From contig JALJCS010000037.1 of the NCBI GenBank assembly GCA_023055355.1, forward strand, positions 2,542,001-2,606,000: 64,000 bases of DNA, read 5' to 3'. Within the stretch, counting starts at the first letter, position 1. Each line of letters starts with the position of its first letter. Below are positions 35,822 to 47,189 of this stretch, in pieces. The notes beneath the pieces were generated by a model. The model did not search any database. It was not told the DNA's origin and worked only from the letters and a program-made list of their open reading frames with translations. Source of the DNA: Agelaius tricolor. Its lineage: Eukaryota; Chordata; Aves; Passeriformes; Icteridae. The translations under genes were made by a program, and so were the position numbers.

Positions 35822-36187
35822 TGTCACAGACATCTTTTATGAAAAATCCTTTCCTTGGGATTTTTCCTCCTGAGAAGCTGAGAGGCCTCAGGAACAGAAT
35901 GTAACCAATGGTTATCTGCTGCTGTGGAATGCAACAGGTGCAGCTGGGATTGGGCTCATGGGGTTGTTTCTAATCAATGGCCAATCACAGTGAGAATGAT
36001 AACAAGCCTTTGTGATCATTCTTTCTTTTTCTATTCTTAGCCAGCCTTCTGATGAAATCCTTTCTTCTATTCTTTTAGTATAGTTTTAATATAACATATA
36101 TGATAAAATAATAAATCAGCCTTCTGAAATATGGAGTCAGATCCTCATCTCTTCCCTCATCCTGGGACCCCTGTGAACATGGTCACA
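35822..36187 (+). mobile_element. Solo LTR, family B (copy 1)
   Basis: A 366-bp LTR running from TGTCACAGACATC to CATGGTCACA, with perfect 6-base target-site duplications GGGAAG at 35816-35821 and 36188-36193. It contains the CCAATCACA motif, an AT-rich TTAATATAACATATATG block and ATAAAATAATAAATCAGCC near the end (poly(A) signal). Copies at 45678 (minus) and 53602 (plus). The 6-base duplication and TG...CA ends suggest a class II retrovirus. Confidence 0.9.
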
Positions 36188-36193
36188 GGGAAG

Positions 36194-37965
36194 TATCTAA
36201 GGTTAAAACAGTCCATTGACCCAGCTGGGTGAAGTCTAACATGTGTCAGGTCTAAGTGTGACCTCAGACCCAAAGTTTGGTGTTTCTGCATTTAGTTACT
36301 CCCAGGCTCCTCCAAAAAAGTGACGAAGGCCAGCTGAGAAATGATGAGGATCAGAGGGTTCAGAGAACATCCAGTGAACTCCTTCTGGCAGCCTCAAACA
36401 ACATTTAGAATATGAGTTAATAATAGGAGCTGTGACAAACACGGACTAAGGTCCTTGGAGTAACAGCACAGCAATGTAGACATGACTACGTTGGGCTCAT
36501 CTCACAAACACACTGCTGATTGCACCATTCCAACATGAAACAACTACAAATTCTGCTTCTGTTTCTTAGCACATCTTTTTTCCTTATTTCCAGATAAATA
36601 AAGACTCTGTGGAGAAAAATATTGCAACAATTTTTTCCCAACCAGTGAAATCAGAATGTGGACAGCTCTGGACATGGGCTTGTCCATATTCTGTGAAAAT
36701 ACTGTTTGTGTTAATAAAAAATTTTACTTTTCTCACTGGAACTGTCTCATAGTGTGACAGCCACAGGTTTGATCTTGCCACTGCTAACCAGAGATGATAC
36801 TTGAAATTTCCTTTCTCTGGGCCATGTTCAGATGTTTCACTTTGTTTCCTTTCAGTACAGAATGAAAAGCTGAAAATTATTCCCTGAATATAATCCCTTG
36901 ATTTGTCTAATATTTTACTTCAGTAGAATCATTATGTTTTGGTTTGTTTTTTTTTTTTTTCATTTTTACCAAAACAGAGAAAATAGGGATTATTTTGAAA
37001 TTAGGCCAAACTAAATTGAAACAGGACAATCAAATATCATTGAAATGAAAACTGTTGATGTTTGCTCTTGACAGCATCATTCCTCCACGTTTGCACTTGA
37101 TTCAAGGTAATTTTCTCTCCAGAGGAAAAATGTTTTTTATCAGAAAGATTCTGTTAACTCTGACATGGCTCAGTGTGAGGTGCCAAGGGGTGGATGATCC
37201 TTGGGACTGAGGTTTTGCCTCTCACCCTCTGTGCAAATGAAGTTCTGCTGCTCTCTTCTTCCCAGCCATTATTTTAAACAGCAGAACTTTTGTGTTATGC
37301 AATCTGGGAAGATTTTGAAAGTATTTTCATACTAGACCTGCAATCTTAAAGAGCAGAGACTGATCTAAATGCTGATATTAAAGTTGAAACTATTATTAGC
37401 ACTTAAGAAATAGCTGCCATTGAAGAAATATACTTAATAATAATAACAACAATAACAACAATAACAATACCAGTAGTAATATTAGGAGTAGCAATATTAG
37501 TGATAACAGTTTCTGATTAAATCAAGTGCTTGACAAAGTTTGGGCTCAAAGACCTTGGAAGTCCATTCCAACATCAATGGTTATGTGAAATAAGAAGCCC
37601 AGGGTCCCAGCCTGTATTTTCTTATTGTAAATTCAAAGCCCAGAGAAGAAGAGCAACTGGCCAGTGCAGAACACACAATTTAAAGCCTTTTTTCAGGCAC
37701 ATTTTTAAGTTGTTTATCAGTTCTGTATTCTTTTTGTCCTCTCAAATACATTTCATGAAGTAAGCCTTAAAGAAACCCTGTAATCATCTTTTAGCCAAAC
37801 ACTTCATGTTGTGCCTTCTGCTGCCTGCATTCCCCACACCCTGAGTAATCCTCACTGGGTTTTCCTGGGTTTCCTGCAATTGGACATGCTGCTACAGAGG
37901 TACCAGAGAAAAAAACACACTTCTAACCTGAAAGAGGGGGAAATTTGGTTCAATATGCAGAGGAA
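36194..37965. other. Intergenic stretch with repeat K and an (AATAAC)n tract
   Basis: It holds repeat K (36708-36868), an AATAAC/AATAAT simple repeat at 37436-37500, and a short CR1-like tail at about 37545-37588 (CTCAAAGACCTTGGAAGTCC). The remainder is unique and AT-rich. No gene is seen. Confidence 0.55.
36708..36868 (+). repeat. Repeat K, inverted partner of 39303-39468
   Basis: About 160 bases, including GTGACAGCCACAGGTTTGAT, TGATACTTGAAATTTCCTTT and CTCTGGGCCATGTTCAGATG, occur again in reverse complement at 39303-39468. The nature of the element is unknown; two copies only. Confidence 0.75.
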
Positions 37966-38362
37966 TTTGTTCCTTGTGAGGGTGGGCAGGCCCTGGCACA
38001 GGGTGCCCAGAGCAGCTGGGGCTGCCCCTGGATCCCTGGCAGTGCCCAAGGCCAGGGAGCATCTGTTACTCAGCATTTTCCCTTTCACTTCAACCACTGT
38101 TCTTTTATTGTGCCATACCAGAGAGGCTGCAAGTGGGAAAAAATATATAAAGCTTTTTGAGAATTTTGCCTTTCAATTAATTCTTCGATTCCAGTTAAAA
38201 AGAAAGAAAGGAAAAAAAAAAAAGGAAAAAAGAAAGTTTTTTAGGCTGGACAGGGCTTGGAGCAGCCTGGGACAGTGGGAGCTGTCCCTGCCATGGCAGG
38301 GGTGGGATGGGGTGGATTTAATGTCCCTTCCAACCCAAACCACTCTGGGATTCTGTGACACC
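37966..38362 (+). mobile_element. CR1 LINE 3' tail, interrupted
   Basis: The left half is 37966-38056 (GTGAGGGTGGGCAGGCCCTG to CCCAAGGCCAGG). The right half is 38246-38362 (CTGGACAGGGCTTGGAGCAG to GGGATTCTGTGACA). Read without the 189 bases between them, the two halves give an uninterrupted CR1 tail, so the middle is a later insertion. Confidence 0.9.
38057..38245 (+). mobile_element. Segment inserted into a CR1, duplicate of 42533-42720
   Basis: From GAGCATCTGTTACTCAGCAT to AAGAAAGTTTT the segment matches 42533-42720, with an A-rich AAAGAAAG run before the end. The border duplication is at most AGG. How the segment moved is unknown: the A-rich end would fit a retroposed piece, but the target duplication is too short to confirm it. 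Confidence 0.8.
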
Positions 38363-38995
38363 TCTTTATGTGATTCATTACTGTCTTTCCCACTGACTGT
38401 CAATAAAAATCCCTTGATGCCAAGCACTGCACAGCACTGACAGCCCAGAGCTCTCCAGCCTCTCCCAGTGATCCCTGAATGACCACAGCCCATCACAGAG
38501 GGCACCAGGACCCAGAGCACAGCCAGCACTGTCTGCCTGGGGGCCCATGGGCAGCCAGGGCAGCGTGGGCTCCAGCCTGGCTGCCCAGCCGTGCCCTGGC
38601 ACTGAGCCCCAGGCGGCTGCTGGCGCGTCACCACGGGCCCTGCGTGCCAGGCCTTGTGCAAGGGCTGTGGTGATTTCCAGGTGACTTCCCTGCCAGGGGA
38701 GCAGCCACCACTGAGAGCTGCTCAGCCTGGTCGTGTTTGCTGCCTGCTGGCAGCTGCCAGGCACGGCTGCAGACGTGGCCGAGGGGTGGCACCGATGCCT
38801 TGGCACACACAGGGAGGGCTCTGCAGGGTGGGGATGGGAAGTGCAGTGAGTGGAGGCAGAGCAGAGCTGCTGCAACCTCCAGGGTCAAGCCCAGTTTGAG
38901 AAAGGCGTGGGGAAAATTAAAAAAAAAATCTAGATCTAGATGAAAGAGAAGCCTTCCTAGCTGATTCCCTAGTTTTTCTCTTCCATTCCCTAGTT

Positions 38996-39302
38996 CTTCT
39001 CTCTTCTCTTCTCTTCTCTTCTCTTCTCTTCTCTTCTCTTCTCTTCTCTTCTCTTCTCTTCTCTTCTCTTCTCTTCTCTTCTCTTCTCTTCTCTTTCTCT
39101 TCTCTTCTCCCTTCCCTTCCCTTCCCTTCCCTTCCCTTCCCTTCCCTTCCCTTCCCTTCCCTTCCCTTCCCTTCCCTTCCCTTCCCTTCCCTTCCCTTCC
39201 CTTCCCTCCTCTCCTCTCCTCTCCTCTCCTCTCCTCTCCTCTCCTCTCCTCTCCTCTCCTCTCCTCTCCTCTCCTCTCCTCTCCTCTCCTCTCCCCTCCT
39301 CT
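38996..39302. repeat. ~305-bp pure polypyrimidine tract of three pentanucleotide blocks
   Basis: The plus strand is almost entirely C and T. It runs as TTCTC units (about 39000-39109), CCTTC units (about 39110-39206) and CTCCT units (about 39207-39296). The minus strand is purine-only and so gives long Arg/Glu/Gly open frames that are not genes. The tract ends directly against repeat K. Confidence 0.95.
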
Positions 39303-39468
39303 TTTTCATTCTGTACTGAAAGAAAACAAAGTAAAACATCTGACCATGGCCCAGAGAAAGGAAATTTCAAGTATCATCTCTGCTTAGCAGTGACAAGATC
39401 AAACCTGTGGCTGTCACACCGTGAGACTGTTCCAGTGAGAAAAAAACAATTTTTTGGTAATACAGTTC
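39303..39468 (-). repeat. Repeat K, inverted partner of 36708-36868
   Basis: TTCATTCTGTACTGAAAGAA, AACATCTGACCATGGCCCAG and GTGACAAGATCAAACCTGTG are the reverse complement of the copy 2.6 kb upstream, with scattered differences. Confidence 0.75.
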
Positions 39469-41009
39469 TCTTCCAATCTTCTTGGAAGATTAAATTGTGT
39501 TTCACTAAATTGTGTTTAATTAAATTAAAATTAAATTGTGTTTCATTTCCATTAAACACAACATTACTGATACCACATGACCCTAAATGCCCTTCCACTA
39601 CTCATTCCAAACACCAGTCCTAGATGATTCAGTGAGAGAGATTTTCCCCATGAATGCCCAAGACTTGAGGAAGCACCCTCAAAATCCAGAGGGTTCAGTG
39701 CTGAGACATCCCACTAGGAATTTGGAATATTCATCACTGTAAAAATGTGTTACTGGAATGACCCAGAGAACAAGAGGGGAGAGGAACTTGAGAAGATGAG
39801 GGAAATCGTGTCTCAACAAACTGATGGAAAAACAAAACAGAGGAGTCTCTAAATTAAGTAGGGAGGCAGGAGCAGCTTCATAATTTGAGCTCCTTCTTTT
39901 CCTCCCATCAGGTGGGGAAGGCTGCTCTGCTGAAGGCTCAGGGGAACGGGATAGAGAAGCACAGGGGCATCTTTCATCCAGTGTCTGCCCCAAACGAACA
40001 CACACAGATGATTCATTTGTCTTTATTTATCAAGGCTGTTTTGCTGAAAGCTGTAGAAGTCACTGTGATGATCCTCCTGTGGTTTTTCCTTAAGCTTCAT
40101 TCTCTCAAAACCATTGCTTATTCAAGGAAATGAGATTATTCAGGATGCTTTCCCCTCTTGCTATTCTTCACAGTTTCAGATAATAAGCAAAATTGCTGGG
40201 AATGGCATGGCAGCCTGCATGGCGTTTCTGCAAATGGCAGAGGTTTATTACACAGCACAGACAGCTGTTAAAGCTTTCCACAATAACTCATCTTCCAGCA
40301 ACTGGAGAGGAGATTTTAATCAATACTAATTACAAAGAAAGAGGCATTAGTCCTTCAGCTATAGCTGATACCATCTTGTCCCTGACAAAGACATGAGAAC
40401 ATAGGACAAAATTATTCTGCAGATTTAGAAATCGTGCTGTTCTTGTTTGATCCACCTATGACAGCAGACAGGGTGTGATTTGTGTCCCTGGGTGTGAGTT
40501 GTGTCCCTTCTCTCATTGTTCAATGACTCTTACACCACAGAGCCCTTCCCAGTACTCCAAATTGCCCCCCTAAGCTGTGTTGCTCAGACTCCCCAGGTGT
40601 TTCTGAACGTCCTGCTCCTCATTCTTCACCTTGGTAGTAATGGCACTGAAAGACAGAAAAGAAATGGATGAGGAAAAGAGGCTCAAACCCTTCTGCACTT
40701 TGTTTCATTTACCATGGCAGCATTCCAGCACTTCCCTCCAGCCTTCCCTGTCCCTGTCCCCTTCCCACCCATGGAGCTGGGTGTGACAGGAATGGGTTGT
40801 CATTGGGAAGTCACTGAGTGCCTGGAGGAGTGTCAGAGCTCAGTGCATCCCTCTGGGTGTCAGAGCTCAGTGCATCCCTCTGGGTGTCCAGAGCTGCCAG
40901 GACCCCGCTGCGGGGCTCAGGGACCCTGGCACACAGCCCAGAGCACCTGGGGATTTGATTGTGACCCCTGGAGCAAGTTACCAGCTTTGTATGAGGACCT
41001 GAAAGTCAC
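39469..41009. other. Intergenic stretch, no gene seen
   Basis: Unique sequence, with a 27-base unit (GAGCTCAGTGCATCCCTCTG and following) tandemly repeated about 1.7 times at 40837-40888. No gene. Confidence 0.55.
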
Positions 41010-41880
41010 AGAAGTTTGAATAGTGTAATAATAAAATTATCACAGGGTGGAAATGTAGATTTTAGGATTTTTTGTATGGGGGTTATGGGGACAAGATGGA
41101 GGAACTTGGGCGTGTCCAGCCTTTCTTCTTCTTCTTCTTCTTGCTCTCCATTTTCTGCAGTGATGTTGGCACTTTGGGATTGGTTTAGAATAGAAGTGCA
41201 CTGTCTACCATAGGTGATGGGTATTGGGAATTAAGTGTAAATATGTTATATTTAGAATAGAAGTGCACTGTCTACCATAGGTGATGGGTATTGGGAATTA
41301 AGTGTAAATATGTTATATTTAGAATAGAAGTGCACTGTCTAACATGGGTGATAGGTATTGGGAATTAAGTGTAAATATGTTATATTTAGAGTAGAAGTGC
41401 ACTGTCTAACATGGGTGATAGGTATTGGGAATTAAGTGTAAATATGTTATATTTAGAGTAGAGGTGCACTGTCTAATACGGGTGATGGGTATTGGGAATT
41501 AAGTGTAAATATGTTATATTTAGAATAGAGGTGCACTATCTAACACAGGTGATAGATATTGGGAATTAAGTGTAAATATGCTATATTTAGAATAGAAGTG
41601 CACTGTCTAACACGGGTGATGGGTATTGGGAATTAAGTGTCAATATGTTCTATGTAGTTTGTAGTATAAAAGGACACCACCACCTCAGGGGCGGTCAGAG
41701 TGCCTGTGGCTGCCCTGCTGAGCAGATCTCAGCTGGGCAGAAAGAAAATTTTATAGATAAGAATTAATAAACAACCTCAAGAGTGAAAAGTGAAGAGTCC
41801 AGGCTCATTCTTCAGCCGTGTGGGCCGAAGCAGAGACACCCTGCACATCTCAGGGCAGCAATTAACAACCAAAAACCCCA
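41010..41880 (+). mobile_element. LTR of an endogenous retrovirus with a tandem-repeat U3 (family G)
   Basis: Downstream of seven 67-base repeats is a TATA box (GTAGTATAAAAGGACACC, about 41671). It is followed about 90 bases on by a poly(A) signal (AGAATTAATAAACAACC, about 41762) and a U5-like tail (GGCTCATTCTTCAGCCGTGT). The repeats therefore sit where a U3 enhancer would be. The 5' and 3' borders are approximate; no target-site duplication is evident. Confidence 0.7.
41185..41660 (+). repeat. 67-bp tandem repeat, about 7 units
   Basis: The unit is TTAGAATAGAAGTGCACTGT, CTACCATAGGTGATGGGTAT, TGGGAATTAAGTGTAAATAT, GTTATAT (67 bases). Successive units start at 41185, 41252 and so on, with point differences (TACCATAG, AACATGGG, AATACGGG). 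It belongs to the U3 of the LTR at 41010-41880. Confidence 0.95.
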
Positions 41881-42532
41881 GAGAGGAGCAGGACAGCTTT
41901 GGGGCTGGAATGGCTCTGTAGGGCCACAGCACTGCCATAATCTGAATTGGAAGGGACTGTGTGAGCTACAGGACAGGTGTGTGTGGCAAGAGGGAATGAG
42001 GTAAGGAACATTGAGTATTTCTGTAGTGTTACTTCCCCAGAATATCCCCAGGATATTTGTTCTAACAGAGTTATTATCTCCCCCAGCCTACATTCTCACC
42101 TTCTTTCTGTTCTTAGACTACCAAGCCCAGATTTTTACTGATCAGTGTAAAACCAGAAGTGATTTGCCTTAAATATTTGAATGGGGGAGAGTACAAGGGA
42201 ACAACCTTTCTCCACAAGAGACCTCCAATTATCCATTACATTCCTGCATCCTCTACTCTAAAATATTCAAAAATATGAAAATTCTTCCCATTGTCAATGG
42301 CAGTGCGTTAATTTATAGGGTTCAAATCCCACCAGATCAGCTGCTAGAACATTTTGCCAAGCATTATGTCTGACAGCTGTGTGTAAGTAACAATCAGTTT
42401 AGATGGCATTACAGAAACAAGCTGATGTTTAACCTGGGAAATGACAGGCACTTGCAGATAAAACCTGCAGGTGTAATTAGGTATAGGATTAGGTACAATT
42501 TTGTGATAAAGCACAGACTGAGCCATTAAGCT

Positions 42533-42720
42533 GAGCATCTGTTTCTCAGCATTTTCCCCATGTAACACCTTTCACTTCAAGCACTGTCCTTTTATTGTGC
42601 CATACCAGAGAGGCTTCAAGTGGGAAAAAAAATATGAAGCTTTTTGAGAATTTTGCTTTTCAATTAATTCTTTGATTCCAGCTAAAAAGAAAGAAAGAAA
42701 AAAAAAAAAAAGAAAGTTTT
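42533..42720 (+). repeat. Second copy of the 38057-38240 segment
   Basis: It matches the segment that interrupts the CR1 at 38 kb, including CCTTTTATTGTGCCATACCA and the A-rich AAAGAAAGAAAGAAA run. Here it is not inside a CR1. Some bases (CATGTAACAC) are extra in this copy, so it may be the parent form. Confidence 0.8.
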
Positions 42721-43828
42721 ATTGCTTGATTTATCAGTAGGTTAACTTATAACTTCTGCTCTGCCTACTACAACCCAGAGTTCAGCTCCACAAAAGCCAT
42801 GAGCATTAATAATCAGCGATCAGCCTTATCAGGTAGTCAAAACATATTTGGATGGAGGCAGAGTCACATCCTGTGTCAAGAGATCCTTGCACGAGCCACT
42901 GCTGTACTCTAGCAATGCTCCATTACTTCACCCACCGGAAATCTCAGCCTTGATGCTTGGTACAGAACCCTTTCTGCTCTTCCCCAGAGTTCCCTGACTC
43001 ACTGGCTTTGCCCAAGCACCAGGGCTGGCAGCTGAGGGCTGTTACATCACTTTTCCAGGCTTGTGGACACGCTGTCCCTGTTTCCTCGTTTGCATGTCCA
43101 TGCTGGCACACCCCTGTCGTGTCCTGCACTGCGGTCATGGGCTGGGTGAGGGCTCACCCACAGAGCCAGTGCATAATGTTCAGGGCTGGCTCCTCACCCC
43201 ACAGCTGAGACTGTGCCAGGAGATCCCACGGGAGGAGATGAGGGAGCACAGCCCTGTTGGAAAGTTTCAGGAATTGACTAATTAACTTGTGAGAAAGGCC
43301 CAGTTAAGAAGCAGCAAACTCCTGACCTCAGAATGCAGCCAGGAAGAGCAGCCTGCACAGACTCCTACCCAGATCCTGCATCCCAGGCTGGGCTGTCCCA
43401 ACAAGTCTCCTTCCTCCCCCACTCAGGATGTCAGTGCCCCCATGGAGCTGACAGAGCAGTAATGCCTGGCAGGATTGCCTCACAGCCACACCCTCCAGCT
43501 CCTCTCAGCACCATCCTCATGTGGCTTCAAAGCTGCAAATCCATCCTCATTCCACCATGGCTTTTACCAACTCATGGTGGTATCAGAGCAGCCTTCACCC
43601 AGGTGCATTCCAGCTGCTGCAAGCACCTTCCTTGCATGTCACAGCCCCATTTTCCCTCCTCAGCCCCTCCAAATGTAAAACCAGTTCCAAACCTCCAGCA
43701 GGTCCTTCTGCACAGGCTGACCATGACATTTGGCCATCATTTCTTCCCCAGATCTGCTCTTTCCCTGCTGCTCTCTCATCCTGCTGCCACATCCACCCAC
43801 AAAGTCAGATGGGTTCCTAGTTCAAGCC
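42721..43828. other. Intergenic stretch, no gene seen
   Basis: Unique sequence. The frame at 43333-44088 runs from unique DNA into a probable LTR and is not a gene. Confidence 0.5.
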
Positions 43829-44400
43829 TGTCTCCTGCCTATCATAGTTCAGACAGTCTCAATACAAAGCAACGCTCCATTTTCAGAAGGCTTCAAACTG
43901 TTTTTATTATATCATGGATGCTTTTTATACATTCTTACAAAACTCATCAGTTTACACTTTACTCATTGGTCACAGAGACAAACAAAGTGCTCATTGGAAC
44001 AGGCACTTGCAGGTTTCTCTTATTTCTCCTTCTTTCTTTCTTGGTTTCTTGTGTCAACGACCTTGGCAGAAAATTCTTCCAGGGGTGAACGTGGATCCTC
44101 TGATCAAACTTCTCTCTGGCTCTCAGAAATTGCTGTAAAACCTCTTCCACACCTGCCCACCTTGACCACACTCCTCCAGAGATGGGAACCTCCCTGAGAA
44201 GCTCATGGCAGCAGCTGGGTCATGCAGCCCCTTTACACAACAGCCCAGGGGTCAGCACTTCCCTGCAGAGGTCCCATCTCACTGCTCCTCATTTTTGTTC
44301 TGCACTGATGCTTGGTGCAGTTATTTTCTCCCTGGTCAGTGTTTGGGGGGTGAACCTCTGCAAGTGCAGCTCTCTGTTGTCCCAAATCAGTAGTTAGGCA
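43829..44400 (-). mobile_element. Probable solo LTR (family H)
   Basis: On the minus strand, AGAATGTATAAAAAGCATCC (TATA box) is followed by GATATAATAAAAACAG (poly(A) signal) and a tail ending near ATAGGCAGGAGACA. The spacing is similar to family A. Single copy. The upstream border is not defined. Confidence 0.5.
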
Positions 44401-44777
44401 GAGTAAGATAAAGGCACATTCTTCTATATTCGCTTGATTAAGTCTTCCAACCAATCCCAGTTCTTCAAACAGTTCCAATTAAGAGCCCCAAATCAAAATC
44501 AAAATCAAATTATGCATTCTAAAGCAATTCCTTTGGAAGACATGAATGCAAACACATTTTGTCCTGGTAGGAGACCTCCTGCATCTCAAATGTCACCTCA
44601 AATAACCAGGAGGACCTTCCCAGCTTTCCTCCTGTCCAAATGGTGCATCTCAGGAATGCACTGATTGTTCCTTCAGGGAAGCTACAGTTTTCTTCAACTT
44701 CTTTTGGGCATCAGCTCAAGAAAAATAGGCCTGCCCAAGAAAAGCAGATGTCAGGGATTGTTCCTGTAATAGCTGCA

Positions 44778-44965
44778 TTTCATAGAACCATTGACTTCTT
44801 TGGGTTGGAAGGGACATTGAAGATAATTCAGTTCCATTCCCCTGCTATGGGCAGGGACAGCTTCCACCATCCCAAGGTGCTCCAAGCCCTGTCCAACCTG
44901 GCCCTGGACACTTCCAGGGATCCAGGGGCAGCCACAGCTGCTCTGGACAATAATTTCCCAGATGT
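44778..44965 (-). mobile_element. CR1 LINE 3' tail fragment
   Basis: Antisense CR1: TTTGGGTTGGAAGGGACATT, GGTGCTCCAAGCCCTGTCCA, GGGGCAGCCACAGCTGCTCT. Confidence 0.85.
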
Positions 44966-45525
44966 TGAGATAATTTTGAGCCAGCACTTCACAGGGAGAA
45001 GCCACACAGTCAAAATAAATGCTGCCTAGAGCTAATGAGATTCTTCTGTACTTCTGTGAAAATGAGAGGGTTCTGCACTTCTGTGCAGCTTCCACAGATG
45101 TTTTAATCATCCCTGAATCTGCTCAGAATTAAAAACCACAAAGCTTGAGGGAAGTGTGGGCTAGAATCTGTACCTCTTCATTCACGCTTATGTCACCTCT
45201 GCATTCGAAGGCGCGACAACACATTGTGTGCAAGATGACAACAATTTCCTCTGCCCCTTTGTAATTTCCATGCCCTCACCTCTCATGCCAGCAGGCTGTG
45301 GTTTTCACAACCCAGGAGTTGTGGTTTTCTTTGCTCACCATGAGTAGAATTTGCCCACTCAACTCATGAGGCCTCACAGAATGTTGACAGTGTCTCTTTT
45401 TTTAATTTTATGCACGGGCTGTGTTCTGGGCTGAAGCAGCCCCTCAAATCCCACTGAACATAATCACACATTGTCTGACACACACATTGCAACTTCCAGG
45501 GATGAAACTCAAAGTCAGCACTTTG

Positions 45526-45581
45526 TGGATGGATGGATGGATGGATGGATGGATGGATGGATGGATGGATGGATGGATGGA
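45526..45581. repeat. (TGGA)n microsatellite
   Basis: About fourteen uninterrupted TGGA units. Likely polymorphic. Confidence 0.95.
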
Positions 45582-45677
45582 GAAAGCTGTAATGCTGCCT
45601 GACAACTGCTCTAAAGTCACACAGGGGTCATAGAGGCTCCATTTAAAGCTGGTTTGGCTAAAGAGAACCATAATCCT

Positions 45678-46064
45678 TGTGACTGTGCTCACAGGGGTTC
45701 TTGGATGAGGGAAGAGATGAGGATCTGACTCCATGTTTCAGAAGGCTTGATTTATTATTTTATGATATATATTACATTAAAACGATACTAAAAGAATAGA
45801 AGAAAGGATTACATCAGTAGGCTGGCTAAGAATAGAATAGAAAGAAATTATAACAAAGGCTTGTGTCTCAGACTCTCTGTCAGAGCCAGCTGACTGTGAT
45901 TGGCCATTAATTAGAAACAACCACATGAGCCCAATCCCAGATGCACCTGTTCCATTCCACAGCAGCAGATAACCATTGGTTACATTTTTTCCTCCTGAGG
46001 CCTCTCAGCTTCTCAGGAGGAAAAATCCTAAGGAAAGGATTTTTCATAAAAAATGTCTGCAACA
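45678..46064 (-). mobile_element. Solo LTR, family B (copy 2)
   Basis: The reverse complement of the LTR at 35822, with the same TCAGCTTCTCAGGAGGAAAA and GATTGGCCATTAATTAGAAA blocks. Flanks AATCCT (45672-45677) and AATTCT (46065-46070) are a 6-base target-site duplication with one mismatch. It is slightly longer than copy 1, keeping CTCAGACTCTCTGTCAGAGC, which copy 1 lacks. Confidence 0.85.
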
Positions 46065-47189
46065 AATTCTTCATAATCTAAATATATATTGGCAGCCCTG
46101 CAAATACAAATGGACATACCTGGCAACAGACTGGCCCTGAGAGGTCTCTGTGCCCCCAGAGTCAAGCATCTCCTGCAAGTCTGGCAATATTTCCAGTGGC
46201 TATCCTCTGTTCTCCAGCAAAAAGAAGGAAAGACAGAAAGTCTTGAAGCACAAAGAAATTTATTGTGCTTTGTTGTCCACCCAACAATCTGGTGTTTCCC
46301 ATCTCTGCAAAGATTTGGGCTCCACTTCCACGAAAGTTTTGCTTTCATTAACAAATGAAATACTTTGTACAGGAGGAGGACCAATAAACAATAAGCCATT
46401 ATCCCACTGCAAGGTGAAATCTAGGATCTCCACCCTGGCTGGGATTAGTGCCTGCTTCTTGTCAGGGTCAGAATAACAAACTGCAGTTTTTTATCTGTAC
46501 TTCACATTCCACGAAAAAGTACCTGTGATGGGTTTATAATCTCAGTGTCAACAGAAGTAAAATCCCCCTGAAATAATGAAAATAACCAAAATGACACAGT
46601 TTCATCCAGAGCCTCTGAGAGAGAGAGAGAGGCTGAAACAATAAGATCAGCCTGAGAAGAATTTCATGGACAAACCATATATGCCTTTCCCAGCCTTCTT
46701 TGTTTCTGATATATAGAAAGATCTAGAGAGAGAGATTTTCAGAGATCTAGAATTCCAGACTAGCCTTGGAGTACTTCCCTGTGGCATTCCCACCTGGATC
46801 ACTGAAATTCTCATGATAAATCCCATTTCTGAGAAAAGCGGTTCGAGACTCAACTCCTGAAGAACTGTACATTCAGCAGGCTGACTCTCCAGCCTCTGCT
46901 AAGTGCATTTATTTCTTAATCCCTCATTTCAGTAAGAGTTTTGTGTGGGCAAGCAGCTTCTTCAGAACTGCAGCCAACAGAAAGGGCGTGTTGGAGGGAG
47001 GGGAAGGGCGATACAAGCGAGGAGTCTCCCACGCGGGCCACAGGAATGGGCCAGGGCCCAGAGGGGATGCTCTGTCCCATCCCACTGGGAAAGCCAAGGG
47101 ATCCGGTTTCTGCAGAGGACATGAGGTGGGCTGAAAGGCTTCGAGCAGGAAATGTGTAATTATTACACAGAGAAGGGCCTGGAGGAGAA
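46065..47189. other. Intergenic stretch, possible degraded LTR at 46090-46460
   Basis: On the minus strand, CAAAGCACAATAAATTTC at about 46262 could be a poly(A) signal with a U5-like tail, but I see no TATA box and no second copy. A GA run lies at 46619-46631. No gene. Confidence 0.35.

Noticed and set aside
38917..39370. Arg-Glu-rich frames resembling a charged repeat protein
   Set aside because: They are simply the purine strand of the polypyrimidine tract.
41185..41660. CRISPR-like array
   Set aside because: The 67-base units are directly tandem, without unique spacers, and lie in a vertebrate LTR.
43333..44088. 251-codon open frame on the plus strand
   Set aside because: It runs from unique intergenic DNA into a probable antisense LTR, has no similarity that I recognise and no splice signals.
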